Source: an uncultured Mollicutes bacterium (GTDB taxonomy: Bacteria; Bacillota_I; Bacilli_A; RF39; UBA660). From it: a stretch of 36,854 nt of DNA. The stretch spans positions 1 to 36,854 of the forward strand of contig URRF01000008.1 in NCBI GenBank assembly GCA_900550145.1, given 5' to 3'. The translations under genes were made by a program, and so were the position numbers. Shown here one piece after another: positions 1 through 8,291 of the stretch (its first letter is position 1; each line of letters opens with the position of its first letter). The notes below the pieces were generated by a model, which was given only the letters and a program-made list of their open reading frames with translations, did not search any database and was not told where the DNA came from.

Positions 1-77
1 GAACTAGGGTTTCAATAAATTCTTTTTTAGTGTCCACTTTTTGTTGACTTATTCACTTCAAATATCCCTTTATCTTT

Positions 78-1238
78 TTATCTTTTAATAAATACCATAT
101 ATATTAAAAACAATATAAATAATATAGTACATATTAATCCATTAATTTTCTCAAACTTTGATGATTTATATTTTACACCTACTGCCATAGATACTATTAA
201 ACCACCTACTAATCCACCTAAATGAGCAAAATTATTTATACCAGTAGATAAAAATCCAATAAATAAATTAAGTAATATAACAGGTACAATTTGTCTTGTA
301 ATAGCGTTATTTAACATAACTCTATAATGATATCCAAAATATAAAAGTGCTCCCATAAGACCAAATATTGCCCCGCTAGCACCAACTGATACAATATTTG
401 ATTGTAAAAATACAAGTGAAACAAGTGAACCAGTTAATGCACTAAATAAATATATTAATAAATATTTTATTTTTCCAAAATAATTTTCTATATCTTTTCC
501 AATAATAAATAAAGCATACATGTTCAAAAATAAATGCATTATGTCTAAATGTAAAAACGCACTAGTTAATAATCTATAATATTCATGATTATTTACAACT
601 AAAGTTTTATTTAAAGCCCCAAAACGCACTAATGCTTCTAAATTGTCTTTACCAGCAGAAAATATACTAACTAATATAAACATTATTACATTTATTGCAA
701 TCAATATATAAGTTATATAAGGTGTTTTCTCTTTAAAAACATCTTCTGCTTCTTTTGCATCTTTTATATTTTTTTTATTTATATCTTCAGTTATTTTTGC
801 AAATAACTCTATTCCTTCTTCATTAAATGATAATTTATCTTTTATATCAGGAAATGTTTCTTCTAATATTTTTGAATTTTCAACATCACTTTCATCTTTT
901 ATTTGAATACAATTTATATTTTCATTTGATTTAAGTACAACTGAATCACCTAAATCAAGAAACAAAGAAAGTGCATTCATTCTAAGTGAAAATGTTTTTA
1001 ATTTTATTTTACTCATTATTTTCTTTGTTTTAAATATATCAAAATCAAACTGTTCTTCATTATGAATATATCCAGTATTTATTCTAACTATTTTATAAGG
1101 AGCATCCATATTTTCAAGCCATATTTCATCAGTTACACCTCTTAATATAATTGGATTATAACCTTGTTCTGTTATAAAATAATGAAGTAGTTTCATTACT
1201 AATACATCTTTTTCTCTAAAAGATATTTCACTATTCAT
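78..1238 (-). CDS. Rhomboid family intramembrane serine protease
   Basis: This is a membrane serine protease that cleaves substrates within or near transmembrane segments. Of 386 residues, about the first 170 form a soluble cytosolic domain like the N-terminal part of B. subtilis GluP (YqgP). About six membrane helices follow. The catalytic serine lies in GASG (about Ser288) and the partner histidine in NNFAHLGG (about His339). An HLFLNM motif in the second helix is also typical. GluP is longer because it ends in TPR repeats, which are absent here. The start is taken as ATG at 1238, five bases after AAGGTGAG; the upstream in-frame GTG at 1247 overlaps that ribosome site. The gene begins inside the end of rluD, so the two are probably translationally coupled. 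The family call is firm; the substrate is unknown. Confidence 0.9.
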   Translation of the reverse strand: MNSEISFREKDVLVMKLLHYFITEQGYNPIILRGVTDEIWLENMDAPYKIVRINTGYIHNEEQFDFDIFKTKKIMSKIKLKTFSLRMNALSLFLDLGDSVVLKSNENINCIQIKDESDVENSKILEETFPDIKDKLSFNEEGIELFAKITEDINKKNIKDAKEAEDVFKEKTPYITYILIAINVIMFILVSIFSAGKDNLEALVRFGALNKTLVVNNHEYYRLLTSAFLHLDIMHLFLNMYALFIIGKDIENYFGKIKYLLIYLFSALTGSLVSLVFLQSNIVSVGASGAIFGLMGALLYFGYHYRVMLNNAITRQIVPVILLNLFIGFLSTGINNFAHLGGLVGGLIVSMAVGVKYKSSKFEKINGLICTILFILFLIYMVFIKR

Positions 1239-2136
1239 TACTCTCACCTTCTTTAAATAAATTTAAAATATCATAAAATTCCTTTGGAGGATTCACACTA
1301 AACTTCATATACTCATTTGTAATTGGATGAGTAAACTCAAGTGTCTTAGCATGTAACATTTGTCCAAAATCATTAATAACTTTTTTCTTTCCATACACAG
1401 GATCATTTACTATAGGGTATCCTATATACTCCATATGAACCCTTATTTGATGCGTTCTTCCTGTTTCCAAAGTACATTCAATTAATGTTGCATCTTTATA
1501 TCTTTCTAACACTTTAAAATGCGTTATCGCATCTTTACTATTAATATCTGTTACACTCATTTTCTTTCTATCAAATAAACTTCTTCCAATAGGTGCATCT
1601 ATTGTACCTGTATCATTATTAATAACACCATAAACAAGAGCCAAATATTTTCTATTTACCTTTCTTAATTTAAGTTCTTCACTCAATAAAACATGCACAT
1701 CATCATTTTTAGCAACTAACAATAAACCACTTGTATCTTTATCAATCCTATGAACTATACCAGGTCTTATATTATCATTACTTAAACTTGTATGATACAT
1801 AAGACCATTTACTAAAGTATTAGTATAATGTCCTAACGCAGGATGAACAACCATACCACTTGGTTTATTTACAACTAATAAGTACTCATCTTCATATACA
1901 ATATCTAAATCCATTTTCTCTGGTTTAATTTCTGTATCTTCATTAATTATATCATTAACCTTAATTTCATCATCACATCTTACTACATAACTACTTTTAA
2001 TCTTTTTATCATTTACTAAAACATCCCCATTTTCAATTAGTTTTTGTATTTTAGTTCTACTAATTCCAAGTAAATCTATTAAATACTTATCACATCTTAC
2101 ATCACTTAATTCGTTTTCTACCGTGAATATCTTCAT
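1231..2136 (-). CDS. rluD: RluA-family 23S rRNA pseudouridine synthase
   Basis: This enzyme isomerises uridines in 23S rRNA to pseudouridine. Its 301 residues contain an N-terminal S4 RNA-binding domain (about residues 13-75), then the RluA catalytic domain. The signature HRIDKDTSGLLLVAK is present and holds the catalytic aspartate, and a GRTHQIRVH motif follows. Length is normal for RluD/YlyB. The ATG has an AGGGGGGA ribosome site. The gene overlaps the 3' end of lspA by 35 bases, the same lspA-rluD order as in B. subtilis, so it is in the lspA operon. The exact target uridines cannot be read from sequence. Confidence 0.93.
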   Translation of the reverse strand: MKIFTVENELSDVRCDKYLIDLLGISRTKIQKLIENGDVLVNDKKIKSSYVVRCDDEIKVNDIINEDTEIKPEKMDLDIVYEDEYLLVVNKPSGMVVHPALGHYTNTLVNGLMYHTSLSNDNIRPGIVHRIDKDTSGLLLVAKNDDVHVLLSEELKLRKVNRKYLALVYGVINNDTGTIDAPIGRSLFDRKKMSVTDINSKDAITHFKVLERYKDATLIECTLETGRTHQIRVHMEYIGYPIVNDPVYGKKKVINDFGQMLHAKTLEFTHPITNEYMKFSVNPPKEFYDILNLFKEGESNE

Positions 2137-2590
2137 CTAAATCCCCCCTAACAAATAAGGTATATAATATCATAAAAGCACCAATAACAATACACATATC
2201 TGCAAAATTAAATATAGGTGCATCAAAATTAAATATATAAAAATCTAAATAATCTATTACATGAGTATAAACTATTCTATCTACTAAATTTCCTATTATA
2301 CCTCCCGTAATAAGAGAATAAGCAACAGTATCATATTTAGTAATATATCTATCAATACTTATAAACTTAACAATAAGGATAAGTGCAACAACACCCATAA
2401 CAACAAAAAACCATCTACCACCAGATAAAATACTAAAAGCCGCTCCATCATTTTGAGTATAAGTTAAATAAAAGAAATTAGGGATAACCTTAATACTCTT
2501 ATATAATTCCAAATAATTTATTACAAAATACTTTATCACTTGATCAATAAATGCAAACAACAACGAAAAAATTAATACATTCTTTTTCAT
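2102..2590 (-). CDS. lspA: Lipoprotein signal peptidase (signal peptidase II)
   Basis: LspA cleaves the signal peptide of diacylated prolipoproteins in the membrane. The 162-residue protein has the expected four transmembrane helices. The two catalytic aspartates lie in GNLVDR and FNFADM, and the conserved TQNDGAAFS block is present. Length matches the family. It heads the lspA-rluD-rhomboid unit, with its own extended -10 promoter just upstream and an AGGTGA ribosome site. Its presence implies a lipoprotein pathway and a conventional cell envelope. Confidence 0.95.
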   Translation of the reverse strand: MKKNVLIFSLLFAFIDQVIKYFVINYLELYKSIKVIPNFFYLTYTQNDGAAFSILSGGRWFFVVMGVVALILIVKFISIDRYITKYDTVAYSLITGGIIGNLVDRIVYTHVIDYLDFYIFNFDAPIFNFADMCIVIGAFMILYTLFVRGDLDEDIHGRKRIK

Positions 2591-2605
2591 AAAATCACCT
2601 ATTTT

Positions 2606-2614
2606 ATTATATCA
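2606..2614 (-). promoter_or_regulatory. Extended -10 promoter for lspA
   Basis: Reading the minus strand, TGATATAAT lies 16-24 bases upstream of the lspA ATG. The -35 is poor, but the TGn extension compensates. It sits just after the terminator of the preceding gene, consistent with an independent transcript. Confidence 0.5.
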
Positions 2615-2637
2615 TATACTTAAAAATATTCCCATAT

Positions 2638-2662
2638 AGAAAAAATGATTTATGTCAAATCA
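2638..2662 (-). terminator. Intrinsic terminator after the 216-residue gene
   Basis: On the minus strand a TGATTT/AAATCA stem is followed by six T. The hairpin contains the stop codon of the upstream gene. Confidence 0.5.
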
Positions 2663-3300
2663 CTTTTTTTATTTTCATTAACCACATTATCTTTCTTAAC
2701 TTCATCTTTTTTAGTTTCTTCTACTAATTTAATAGAAACATCGAAATCGTTAACTATAGTATCAACATCAATATCATAAGTTATAGTAAATTTCTCATTT
2801 TTTAAAACCAAAGTTTTATTATTTACAGCACACAACGAAGTATCATTATTAATATAACAATATTCGCCATTTTTATTAGTCGCTTCACTTTTTAAACTAA
2901 GATCATTTATATATCCTAAAAACAAAAATCTATCATCAATACCAGAAACAATATAATTACCATTATATAAAACATACTCATCATCTACTAAAATATACTT
3001 ATTTATATAATTAGTAAAATAACTTGTCTCCTTTCCATTTTCAGTTTTACGAATTAAATACTTATTACCATAATTCTTAATATTTAATAAAACTATTTCA
3101 CCATTCTTATCGATTTTAACATCATAAAAATAATTCATAGTACTCTTAGTATTAAATAAAACATTACACTTCTTACCATCATCTTTTACGTTCTTACTTT
3201 TAAATCCATTAACAATCAAAAAAGAAATTATAACTAACAAAGCAATGAAAAAGAAAATCGTACTATTTTTTTCATTAAAATCTCGTAATTTCTTAAACAT
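2650..3300 (-). CDS. Membrane-anchored protein of unknown function
   Basis: I do not recognise this 216-residue protein. It has a short basic cytoplasmic N-terminus, one hydrophobic helix (about residues 14-31), then a soluble extracytoplasmic part rich in Lys, Asn and Tyr. Three cysteines in that part (one near residue 45 and a pair around CYINNDTSLCA) could form disulfides. The C-terminal 25 residues are highly charged. It lies 11 bases downstream of fmt in the same direction and ends in a terminator before lspA, so it is probably the last gene of the cdsA-rseP-fmt transcript. Confidence 0.7.
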   Translation of the reverse strand: MFKKLRDFNEKNSTIFFFIALLVIISFLIVNGFKSKNVKDDGKKCNVLFNTKSTMNYFYDVKIDKNGEIVLLNIKNYGNKYLIRKTENGKETSYFTNYINKYILVDDEYVLYNGNYIVSGIDDRFLFLGYINDLSLKSEATNKNGEYCYINNDTSLCAVNNKTLVLKNEKFTITYDIDVDTIVNDFDVSIKLVEETKKDEVKKDNVVNENKKSDLT

Positions 3301-3311
3301 TACATCACCTA

Positions 3312-4253
3312 CTATTCAAACATTCTTCCTACAAGCAATTCCTTATTTACTACACCATTCATAAACTCATTAGCAAGCATTCTTCTCTTACCTTCTAATT
3401 GAAGTTCCGTAATAATTATCTCACCATTAGAAGTTTTAACACCAATTCCATCTTTATACAACTCAACAATTTGTCCATTCAAAACTTCCTCATTAAAGAA
3501 TTTATCACCATATCTAGAAGCCCATATTTTTATAATTCTTCCACTTAATATAGCATAAGCCCCTGGCCAAGGATTAAGCCCTCTAATTTGATTATATATC
3601 TCTCTTGTTGTTTTACTAAAATCAATCTTCTCATCTTCTCTTTTAATATTCCAAGCAAAAGTTGCTTCTTCCTCATTTTGTCTAACCAAATTTATATTAC
3701 CACTTATAATATTTGGAATAGTAGATAAAAGCAAATCCCTAGCAAGAACGCTTAATTTATCATGAAGAGTACCAACCGTATCATCATCCAATATCTCAGT
3801 TTTAACTTGTGATATTATATCTCCTGCATCCATTTTCTCTTTCATTTTCATAATTGTTATGCCAGTTTCCTTATGTCCCTCTATTATTGCTCTATGTATA
3901 GGTGCACCACCCCTTAACTTAGGTAAAAGCGATGCATGAACATTTATACATCCATACTTTGGATAATCAAGAATTTCCTTAGGTATTATCTGACCATATG
4001 CACAAGTAACAATTAAATCTGGTTTTTCACTCAATATTTCATGATATTCATTTTTTACATTAACTGGTTGAAAAACCTTTATATTATTCTTAATAGCAAA
4101 ATCCTTAACAGGAGAATACTGCACTACCCCCCTATTTGATGGTTTATCTGGTTGACACACAACCATAACAACATTATATTTTGAATTTAGTCCTTCTAAA
4201 ACAGGAAGAGAAAACTCAGGAGTTCCCATAAAAATTACTTTCAAATTATTCAT
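3312..4253 (-). CDS. fmt: Methionyl-tRNA formyltransferase
   Basis: Fmt transfers a formyl group from 10-formyl-THF to initiator Met-tRNA. The 313-residue protein shows the N-terminal formyltransferase fold with MGTPEFSLPVLEGL, the catalytic region GCINVHASLLPKLRGGAPI (Asn, His) and a DAGDI motif with the conserved Asp. The C-terminal OB-like domain covers about residues 205-313. The start is ATG at 4253, preceded by AAGGTGG with a five-base spacer; the in-frame GTG nine bases upstream lies in the ribosome site. The ATG overlaps the upstream stop as TAATG, which implies coupling. The usual partner def is not adjacent. Confidence 0.95.
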   Translation of the reverse strand: MNNLKVIFMGTPEFSLPVLEGLNSKYNVVMVVCQPDKPSNRGVVQYSPVKDFAIKNNIKVFQPVNVKNEYHEILSEKPDLIVTCAYGQIIPKEILDYPKYGCINVHASLLPKLRGGAPIHRAIIEGHKETGITIMKMKEKMDAGDIISQVKTEILDDDTVGTLHDKLSVLARDLLLSTIPNIISGNINLVRQNEEEATFAWNIKREDEKIDFSKTTREIYNQIRGLNPWPGAYAILSGRIIKIWASRYGDKFFNEEVLNGQIVELYKDGIGVKTSNGEIIITELQLEGKRRMLANEFMNGVVNKELLVGRMFE

Positions 4254-4606
4254 TATATCCACCTTGTATTAGTTACCACTACATTCGCCTCTTCATCATA
4301 TTTATCAGAAAAAGCAGATACATATTCAAGCACTGGTTCACATAAATCAACACCACTATTTACAATAGATGAAACATCAATTGATGACTGTAATTTACGA
4401 GAAAAATTATAATCTTCAATATATCTCCTAACCATCCTATCAAATCTAGCAGTTTTCCTTAATTCAGCTTCATTATCTAACTTAACATTAGAAACATGTT
4501 TCTTATAAAACTCCACCAATTTCTTACTAAACAAATCATCATCTAAAAATTCACAATTACAAATAACATCATAACTTTTACAAACATTTCTTAATTTATT
4601 ATTCAT
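4253..4606 (-). CDS. Small protein of unknown function between rseP and fmt
   Basis: I recognise no family for this soluble 117-residue protein. It has no membrane segment. It is largely helical by composition, with a basic-acidic middle (ELRKTARFDRMVRRYIEDY) and four cysteines (CKSYDVICNC near the N-terminus and LCEP near residue 89). The start is ATG at 4606, six bases after GGAGG; an earlier in-frame GTG lies before the ribosome site and is unlikely. It is embedded between rseP and fmt with a 1-base overlap to fmt, so it is surely co-transcribed. Confidence 0.7.
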   Translation of the reverse strand: MNNKLRNVCKSYDVICNCEFLDDDLFSKKLVEFYKKHVSNVKLDNEAELRKTARFDRMVRRYIEDYNFSRKLQSSIDVSSIVNSGVDLCEPVLEYVSAFSDKYDEEANVVVTNTRWI

Positions 4607-4617
4607 AAATTCCTCCA

Positions 4618-5661
4618 CTAAAACAACTTAATTATATCATTTACAGTAATTACTAATACTAATATCATAAGTAGTATAAACCCAATTGAATGAATTGTAT
4701 TTTCAGTTTTCTGACTAATTGGTTTCTTTCTAATTTTTTCAATTATCAAAAACAATGCTCTTCCTCCATCAAATGCAGGAAAAGGTATTAAATTAACAAA
4801 TCCAACATTTATTGATAGAAATGCAATCAAATAAATTAAATTAGCAAAACCAGTCTTCGCTTGTTCACCAACTACTGAATATATACCAACAGGTCCAGAT
4901 AAACTATTTATGCCCAAATGTCCTGTAAACAAATTTAATATTATATTTACCATTGATCTATATATTGACGCAAACTTCGTAAACATATACTTTAACGAAT
5001 TAACAAATCCTGTATTTCTCTTATTAGAAAATGATATTCCATACACATAAGTATCAACATCATCAATCTTCTCTTTAGTAGGAATAACAGAAACATCCTT
5101 AATATTTCCCTTTTCATCTCTTAAAGAAAGTTTAATAGGATCCCCTTTCTTTATCAACTCAAATTCCAAAAGTACATCATCAATAGTACTTACCTTTTTA
5201 CCATTTATTTTTAATATTAAATCATTTTCCCTAATACCGACCTTATAAGCATTATAATCCTTTGAAGTTTCACTAATATATGGTTTAGTTTCAGGACTAC
5301 CATATATTAAAGCCATTAAAAACAACAAAAATAATCCAAGTAAAAAGTTATTAAATGCACCAGCAACAACTATCTTAAACCTTTGCCATGTTGTTTTTGA
5401 TTGCATTCTTTTTTCCTTAGGAATATCATCATCACAATCAATTTCTTCACCAGCCATTTGAACAAATCCACCAATAGGAAATGCTCTTATTGAATAAGTA
5501 GTTTCATCATTTTTTCTCCTAAAAGAATATATTTTAGGACCCATGCCCAAAGAAAATTCATAGCAATGAACACCCGCTTTCTTTGCAAAAATAAAGTGTC
5601 CCAATTCATGTATAAAAACTATTAAACCTAAAATCAATATAAAATAAATAAGTGCTAACAT
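4618..5661 (-). CDS. rseP: Site-2 intramembrane zinc metalloprotease
   Basis: This is a membrane metalloprotease of the RseP/RasP group that cleaves anti-sigma factors and signal-peptide remnants inside the membrane. The 347 residues hold the zinc motif HELGH in the first helix (about residues 18-22), a PDZ domain (about 125-200) and the second zinc site NLIPFPAFDGG near residue 300, where the family usually has LDGG-like sequences. About four transmembrane helices are visible. The ATG at 5661 follows GGAGGTAAT. It lies 8 bases after cdsA, the common cdsA-rseP pairing, but dxr, which often lies between them, is absent. Confidence 0.94.
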   Translation of the reverse strand: MLALIYFILILGLIVFIHELGHFIFAKKAGVHCYEFSLGMGPKIYSFRRKNDETTYSIRAFPIGGFVQMAGEEIDCDDDIPKEKRMQSKTTWQRFKIVVAGAFNNFLLGLFLLFLMALIYGSPETKPYISETSKDYNAYKVGIRENDLILKINGKKVSTIDDVLLEFELIKKGDPIKLSLRDEKGNIKDVSVIPTKEKIDDVDTYVYGISFSNKRNTGFVNSLKYMFTKFASIYRSMVNIILNLFTGHLGINSLSGPVGIYSVVGEQAKTGFANLIYLIAFLSINVGFVNLIPFPAFDGGRALFLIIEKIRKKPISQKTENTIHSIGFILLMILVLVITVNDIIKLF

Positions 5662-5669
5662 ATTACCTC

Positions 5670-6458
5670 CTAAAAATATTTAATCAAAATTATAAAAACC
5701 ATTAAAACAAATATTATACTATCCAATCTATCTAGTATTCCACCATGCCCTGGCATTATATTAGAAAAATCCTTCAATTTATAATGCCTCTTAATTGCTG
5801 AAAATACCAAATCACCAAACTGTCCTACAATAGAAAGAACAGCAGTAAGAATTATAAGTAACACAACATTAGTATTACCTATCACAAAATAGTAAAATAA
5901 TGTTGATACTAAAGTGCCAAGAGTAAGGCCAATAGCAAAACCCTCAACAGTTTTATTTGGCGAAATACTTGGTAAAAGTTTGTTCTTCCCAAATTTAGAA
6001 CCACCAAAATACGCAAAAGTATCTGTCATAGTAGTAATTAAAAACAAATATATAATCAAATACAAACTCATTTCACGAACGATTACAAATAGATTAAAAA
6101 CAATCGACAAAAATACAATTGAACTAAATAAATAAAATGCATCTTCAATATTATATTTCCTATCATTATGAAACATCAATAAAGGAAATAAAGAAACAAG
6201 TAAAGTCAACAATACCAAATTTAAATTAACAGAAAACTCATTACCTACCAAAAATATCCCATCTATAATAAATAAAGAATAAAGTAAATAAGATATATAT
6301 TTAATATAAACAGGTATTGAACCCTTAGCATCCAATAATTCTTTTAGTCCAAGAATACCAATAACTAAAACAAAAAATTTAAAATATATCCCTCCAAGCA
6401 AAACCAGCGGAACTGATATCAAAAGTGCAATGACAGCACTTATTACTCTTTGCCTCAT
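5670..6458 (-). CDS. cdsA: Phosphatidate cytidylyltransferase (CDP-diglyceride synthase)
   Basis: CdsA makes CDP-diacylglycerol from phosphatidate and CTP, the branch point for phosphatidylglycerol. The 262-residue protein is almost entirely membrane helices. It carries the C-terminal signature around MPGHGGILDRLDS and the conserved SPNKTVEG block. Length is typical. The ATG at 6458 has an AGGTGATAG ribosome site. It is the first gene of the minus-strand block that continues through rseP and fmt. The usual upstream partner uppS is not here; tRNA-Gln and its terminator precede it instead. Confidence 0.94.
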   Translation of the reverse strand: MRQRVISAVIALLISVPLVLLGGIYFKFFVLVIGILGLKELLDAKGSIPVYIKYISYLLYSLFIIDGIFLVGNEFSVNLNLVLLTLLVSLFPLLMFHNDRKYNIEDAFYLFSSIVFLSIVFNLFVIVREMSLYLIIYLFLITTMTDTFAYFGGSKFGKNKLLPSISPNKTVEGFAIGLTLGTLVSTLFYYFVIGNTNVVLLIILTAVLSIVGQFGDLVFSAIKRHYKLKDFSNIMPGHGGILDRLDSIIFVLMVFIILIKYF

Positions 6459-6512
6459 CTACTATCACCTATTAAGATTATATTACAATTAAAAAAAGAT
6501 AGCAATAAAATT

Positions 6513-6541
6513 TAAAAAAAAGATAATAATAAATTATTATC
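6513..6541 (-). terminator. Terminator after tRNA-Gln
   Basis: On the minus strand an 8-bp stem (GATAATAA/TTATTATC) with a four-base loop is followed by eight T. It starts four bases past the tRNA CCA and should end the rpsP-khpA-tRNA transcript. Confidence 0.75.
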
Positions 6542-6544
6542 AAT

Positions 6545-6619
6545 TGGCTGCCTCGGTAAGATTCGAACTTACGCATGCCTGAGTCAGAGTCAGGGGCCTT
6601 ACCGCTTGGCTACGAGGCA
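6545..6619 (-). tRNA. tRNA-Gln (anticodon CUG)
   Basis: The 75-nt cloverleaf includes an encoded CCA. The acceptor stem pairs TGCCTCG with CGAGGCA, with discriminator G, as expected for glutamine. The anticodon stem CCTGA/TCAGG encloses CTCTGAC, giving anticodon CTG for the codon CAG. The D-arm (AGCCAAGCGGTAAGGC) and T-loop (GTTCGAATC) closely match known bacterial tRNA-Gln. It lies 10 bases after khpA and is probably cut from the rpsP transcript. A CUG anticodon is mildly notable in so AT-rich a genome. Confidence 0.95.
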
Positions 6620-6629
6620 ATAAAAAGAA

Positions 6630-6875
6630 TTAAAAACTATCTATATTAATCTTAACTCTCTTATTTCCATTTAAATATGAACTTGCTTGTACTATTGTCC
6701 TAATAGAATTAGCAATCTTACCACCTTTTCCTATTACAGAACCAATAACAGATGAATCTACCAATACTTGTATTAGAACACTATCATCCTCAGTTTCAAA
6801 CTCCTTAACAGAAACACTATCAGAATCCTTAACCAAAGATTTAACAAGATATTCAGTTAATTCCACTAAATTCAT
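6630..6875 (-). CDS. khpA: KH-domain RNA-binding protein KhpA
   Basis: This is a small single-KH protein that in Firmicutes pairs with KhpB (Jag/EloR) and affects small-RNA function and cell elongation. The 81 residues consist almost only of the KH domain, with the RNA-binding GxxG loop as IGKGGK around residues 40-45. Length matches YlqC. It starts two bases after rpsP, the conserved rpsP-khpA pairing. The genes that normally follow (rimM, trmD, rplS) are replaced by tRNA-Gln and a terminator. Confidence 0.92.
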   Translation of the reverse strand: MNLVELTEYLVKSLVKDSDSVSVKEFETEDDSVLIQVLVDSSVIGSVIGKGGKIANSIRTIVQASSYLNGNKRVKINIDSF

Positions 6876-6877
6876 TA

Positions 6878-7150
6878 TTACTTACCTTTTTTAGCATCAT
6901 GAATTTTCTTTAGTACTCCAGATTTACTTAATACATTCTTTGCAGTATCAGTCATTTGTGCACCTTCTTTAATTCTTGCTATAGTCCTTTCCTCATCAAC
7001 TTTGATGGTAGCTGGAATAGTTAATGGATTATAATATCCTAACTCCTCTATAACCTTTCCATCCCTTGGACTCCTAGAATCTGCTACAACAATTCTATAA
7101 AATGGTGCCTTCTTTGCTCCCATTCTCTTTAATCTAATTTTAACTGCCAT
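6878..7150 (-). CDS. rpsP: 30S ribosomal protein S16
   Basis: This is small-subunit ribosomal protein bS16. The 90-residue sequence has the conserved start MAVKIRLKRMGAKKAPFYRI and the motif SRSPRDGKVIEELGYYNP. Length is normal. It is the first gene of a short transcript with khpA and tRNA-Gln, read from a near-consensus promoter and a strong GAGGAGGG ribosome site. Confidence 0.97.
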   Translation of the reverse strand: MAVKIRLKRMGAKKAPFYRIVVADSRSPRDGKVIEELGYYNPLTIPATIKVDEERTIARIKEGAQMTDTAKNVLSKSGVLKKIHDAKKGK

Positions 7151-7170
7151 AATATTCCCTCCTCAATTAA

Positions 7171-7199
7171 ATTCTATCACTTAATAATATTCTTGTCAA
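7171..7199 (-). promoter_or_regulatory. Sigma-A promoter for rpsP
   Basis: On the minus strand TTGACA (7194-7199) and TAGAAT (7171-7176) are separated by exactly 17 bases, followed about 20 bases later by the rpsP start. The match to the housekeeping consensus is near perfect. Confidence 0.85.
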
Positions 7200-7325
7200 C
7201 CAAAAAAGATAACAGTATTAACATATTCGCTAACTCTTGCACTGGTATACTTAAAGTAGACAACTAAGGGGGTCTGTAGACAATCTATATTACTATAGTA
7301 ATTAAACATACTTAATAAAAGAAAT

Positions 7326-7354
7326 TTGACATATAATTAAAATAGTTATAAAAT
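7326..7354 (+). promoter_or_regulatory. Sigma-A promoter for the phospholipase-like gene
   Basis: TTGACA (7326-7331), a 17-base spacer and TAAAAT (7349-7354) precede the gene starting at 7379. The leader also contains a five-codon ORF (ATG at 7360, ending TAA) that overlaps the ribosome site, probably by chance. Confidence 0.8.
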
Positions 7355-7378
7355 TAAACATGGAAAAGGAAGAATAAT

Positions 7379-8263
7379 ATGGCAAATTACACAAGTCATG
7401 CAATAATGAGCGAAAAATTATATAATAATTTAAAGTCAAAAAACATGTTAAAAGTTAATATAGATATAAATCATTTAAAGCTGTTTTCATTAGGTCAAGA
7501 TCTTACCTTTGTAGGAAGAGAAACCTTTTTGGATACACATTTAAATAACTCAAGAAAATTTTTTATAGATACAATTAAATATATAAGAGATAATCATTTA
7601 GAAAATGATCCTTTAATAATGTCTTATTTATATGGTCATATTGCACATTATGCACTAGATATAACTATTCATCCATTAATAGGAAAAATAATTAAAGATG
7701 AAAAGATTAAATCTGTTATAAAGCCACATACAGTAATTGAATGTGAATTGGATAAATATTTACTAAATAAATATTATTGTGATAGCTATGATTATTCATT
7801 TTTAAGAGTTAAATATATAAAAGATAAAAAGATAAGAAATATTATAAATAATACATATAGAAACGTTTACAAATCTTTTGATGCCCAATTTTTATACAAA
7901 TATTCTATCTTACTTATAAGAACATCCAATGTATTTATACAAAAACTATATAAAAATAATAATATGTTTAATAAATTATCAAGAATTGAATCTTATTCGC
8001 ATAATAATAAGTTTTATAAATACATAAATATTGATAAGTATAACTTTAAAAAAGATATGGATAAAATAATAAATAAATCAATTGATTTATCATCAAAATT
8101 GATTAAAACCGCAAATAATTATTTATATGAAAATAAAAAAGTAAAAATTTTGTATTATGCTTTTGACAATACACCTTATGATATAGGTACAATTGAAGAA
8201 GAATTTAAATATAATAATATACCTATATATTCAAAAACAAATTTAGAAATTAAAAAAGTTTAG
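7379..8263 (+). CDS. Zinc-dependent phospholipase C-like protein
   Basis: The 294-residue protein resembles the short intracellular branch of the zinc-dependent phospholipase C family. Potential metal ligands are in SHAIMSEKL (about residues 6-14), YGHIAHYALDITIHP around residue 85, and HTVIECELD about 40 residues later. This His/Asp spacing is typical of the alpha-toxin phospholipase fold. There is no signal peptide or C-terminal membrane-binding domain, so it is probably cytoplasmic and not a toxin. The last 100 residues are Lys/Asn/Tyr-rich and less conserved. The ATG has AAGGAAG six bases before it. It is monocistronic on the plus strand, with its own consensus promoter and a shared terminator. 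Confidence 0.75.
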   Translation: MANYTSHAIMSEKLYNNLKSKNMLKVNIDINHLKLFSLGQDLTFVGRETFLDTHLNNSRKFFIDTIKYIRDNHLENDPLIMSYLYGHIAHYALDITIHPLIGKIIKDEKIKSVIKPHTVIECELDKYLLNKYYCDSYDYSFLRVKYIKDKKIRNIINNTYRNVYKSFDAQFLYKYSILLIRTSNVFIQKLYKNNNMFNKLSRIESYSHNNKFYKYINIDKYNFKKDMDKIINKSIDLSSKLIKTANNYLYENKKVKILYYAFDNTPYDIGTIEEEFKYNNIPIYSKTNLEIKKV

Positions 8264-8291
8264 AAAATTAATTTAAATCTAAACTTTTTTT
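8252..8291. terminator. Bidirectional terminator between convergent genes
   Basis: An AAAAAAGTTTAGA arm pairs with TCTAAACTTTTTT across a 13-base loop. T-runs on both strands serve the phospholipase-like gene (plus) and sufS (minus). Its presence shows that sufU and sufB do not follow sufS. Confidence 0.8.

Noticed and set aside
4254..4262. Upstream in-frame GTG starts for fmt and several other genes
   Set aside because: In fmt, the rhomboid gene, the 117-residue gene, the transglutaminase-like gene and others the GTG lies in or before the AGGTG/GGAGG ribosome site of a properly spaced ATG just downstream.
5914..6135. Open frame antisense to cdsA
   Set aside because: It lies wholly within a conserved gene on the other strand and has no ribosome site or known motif.
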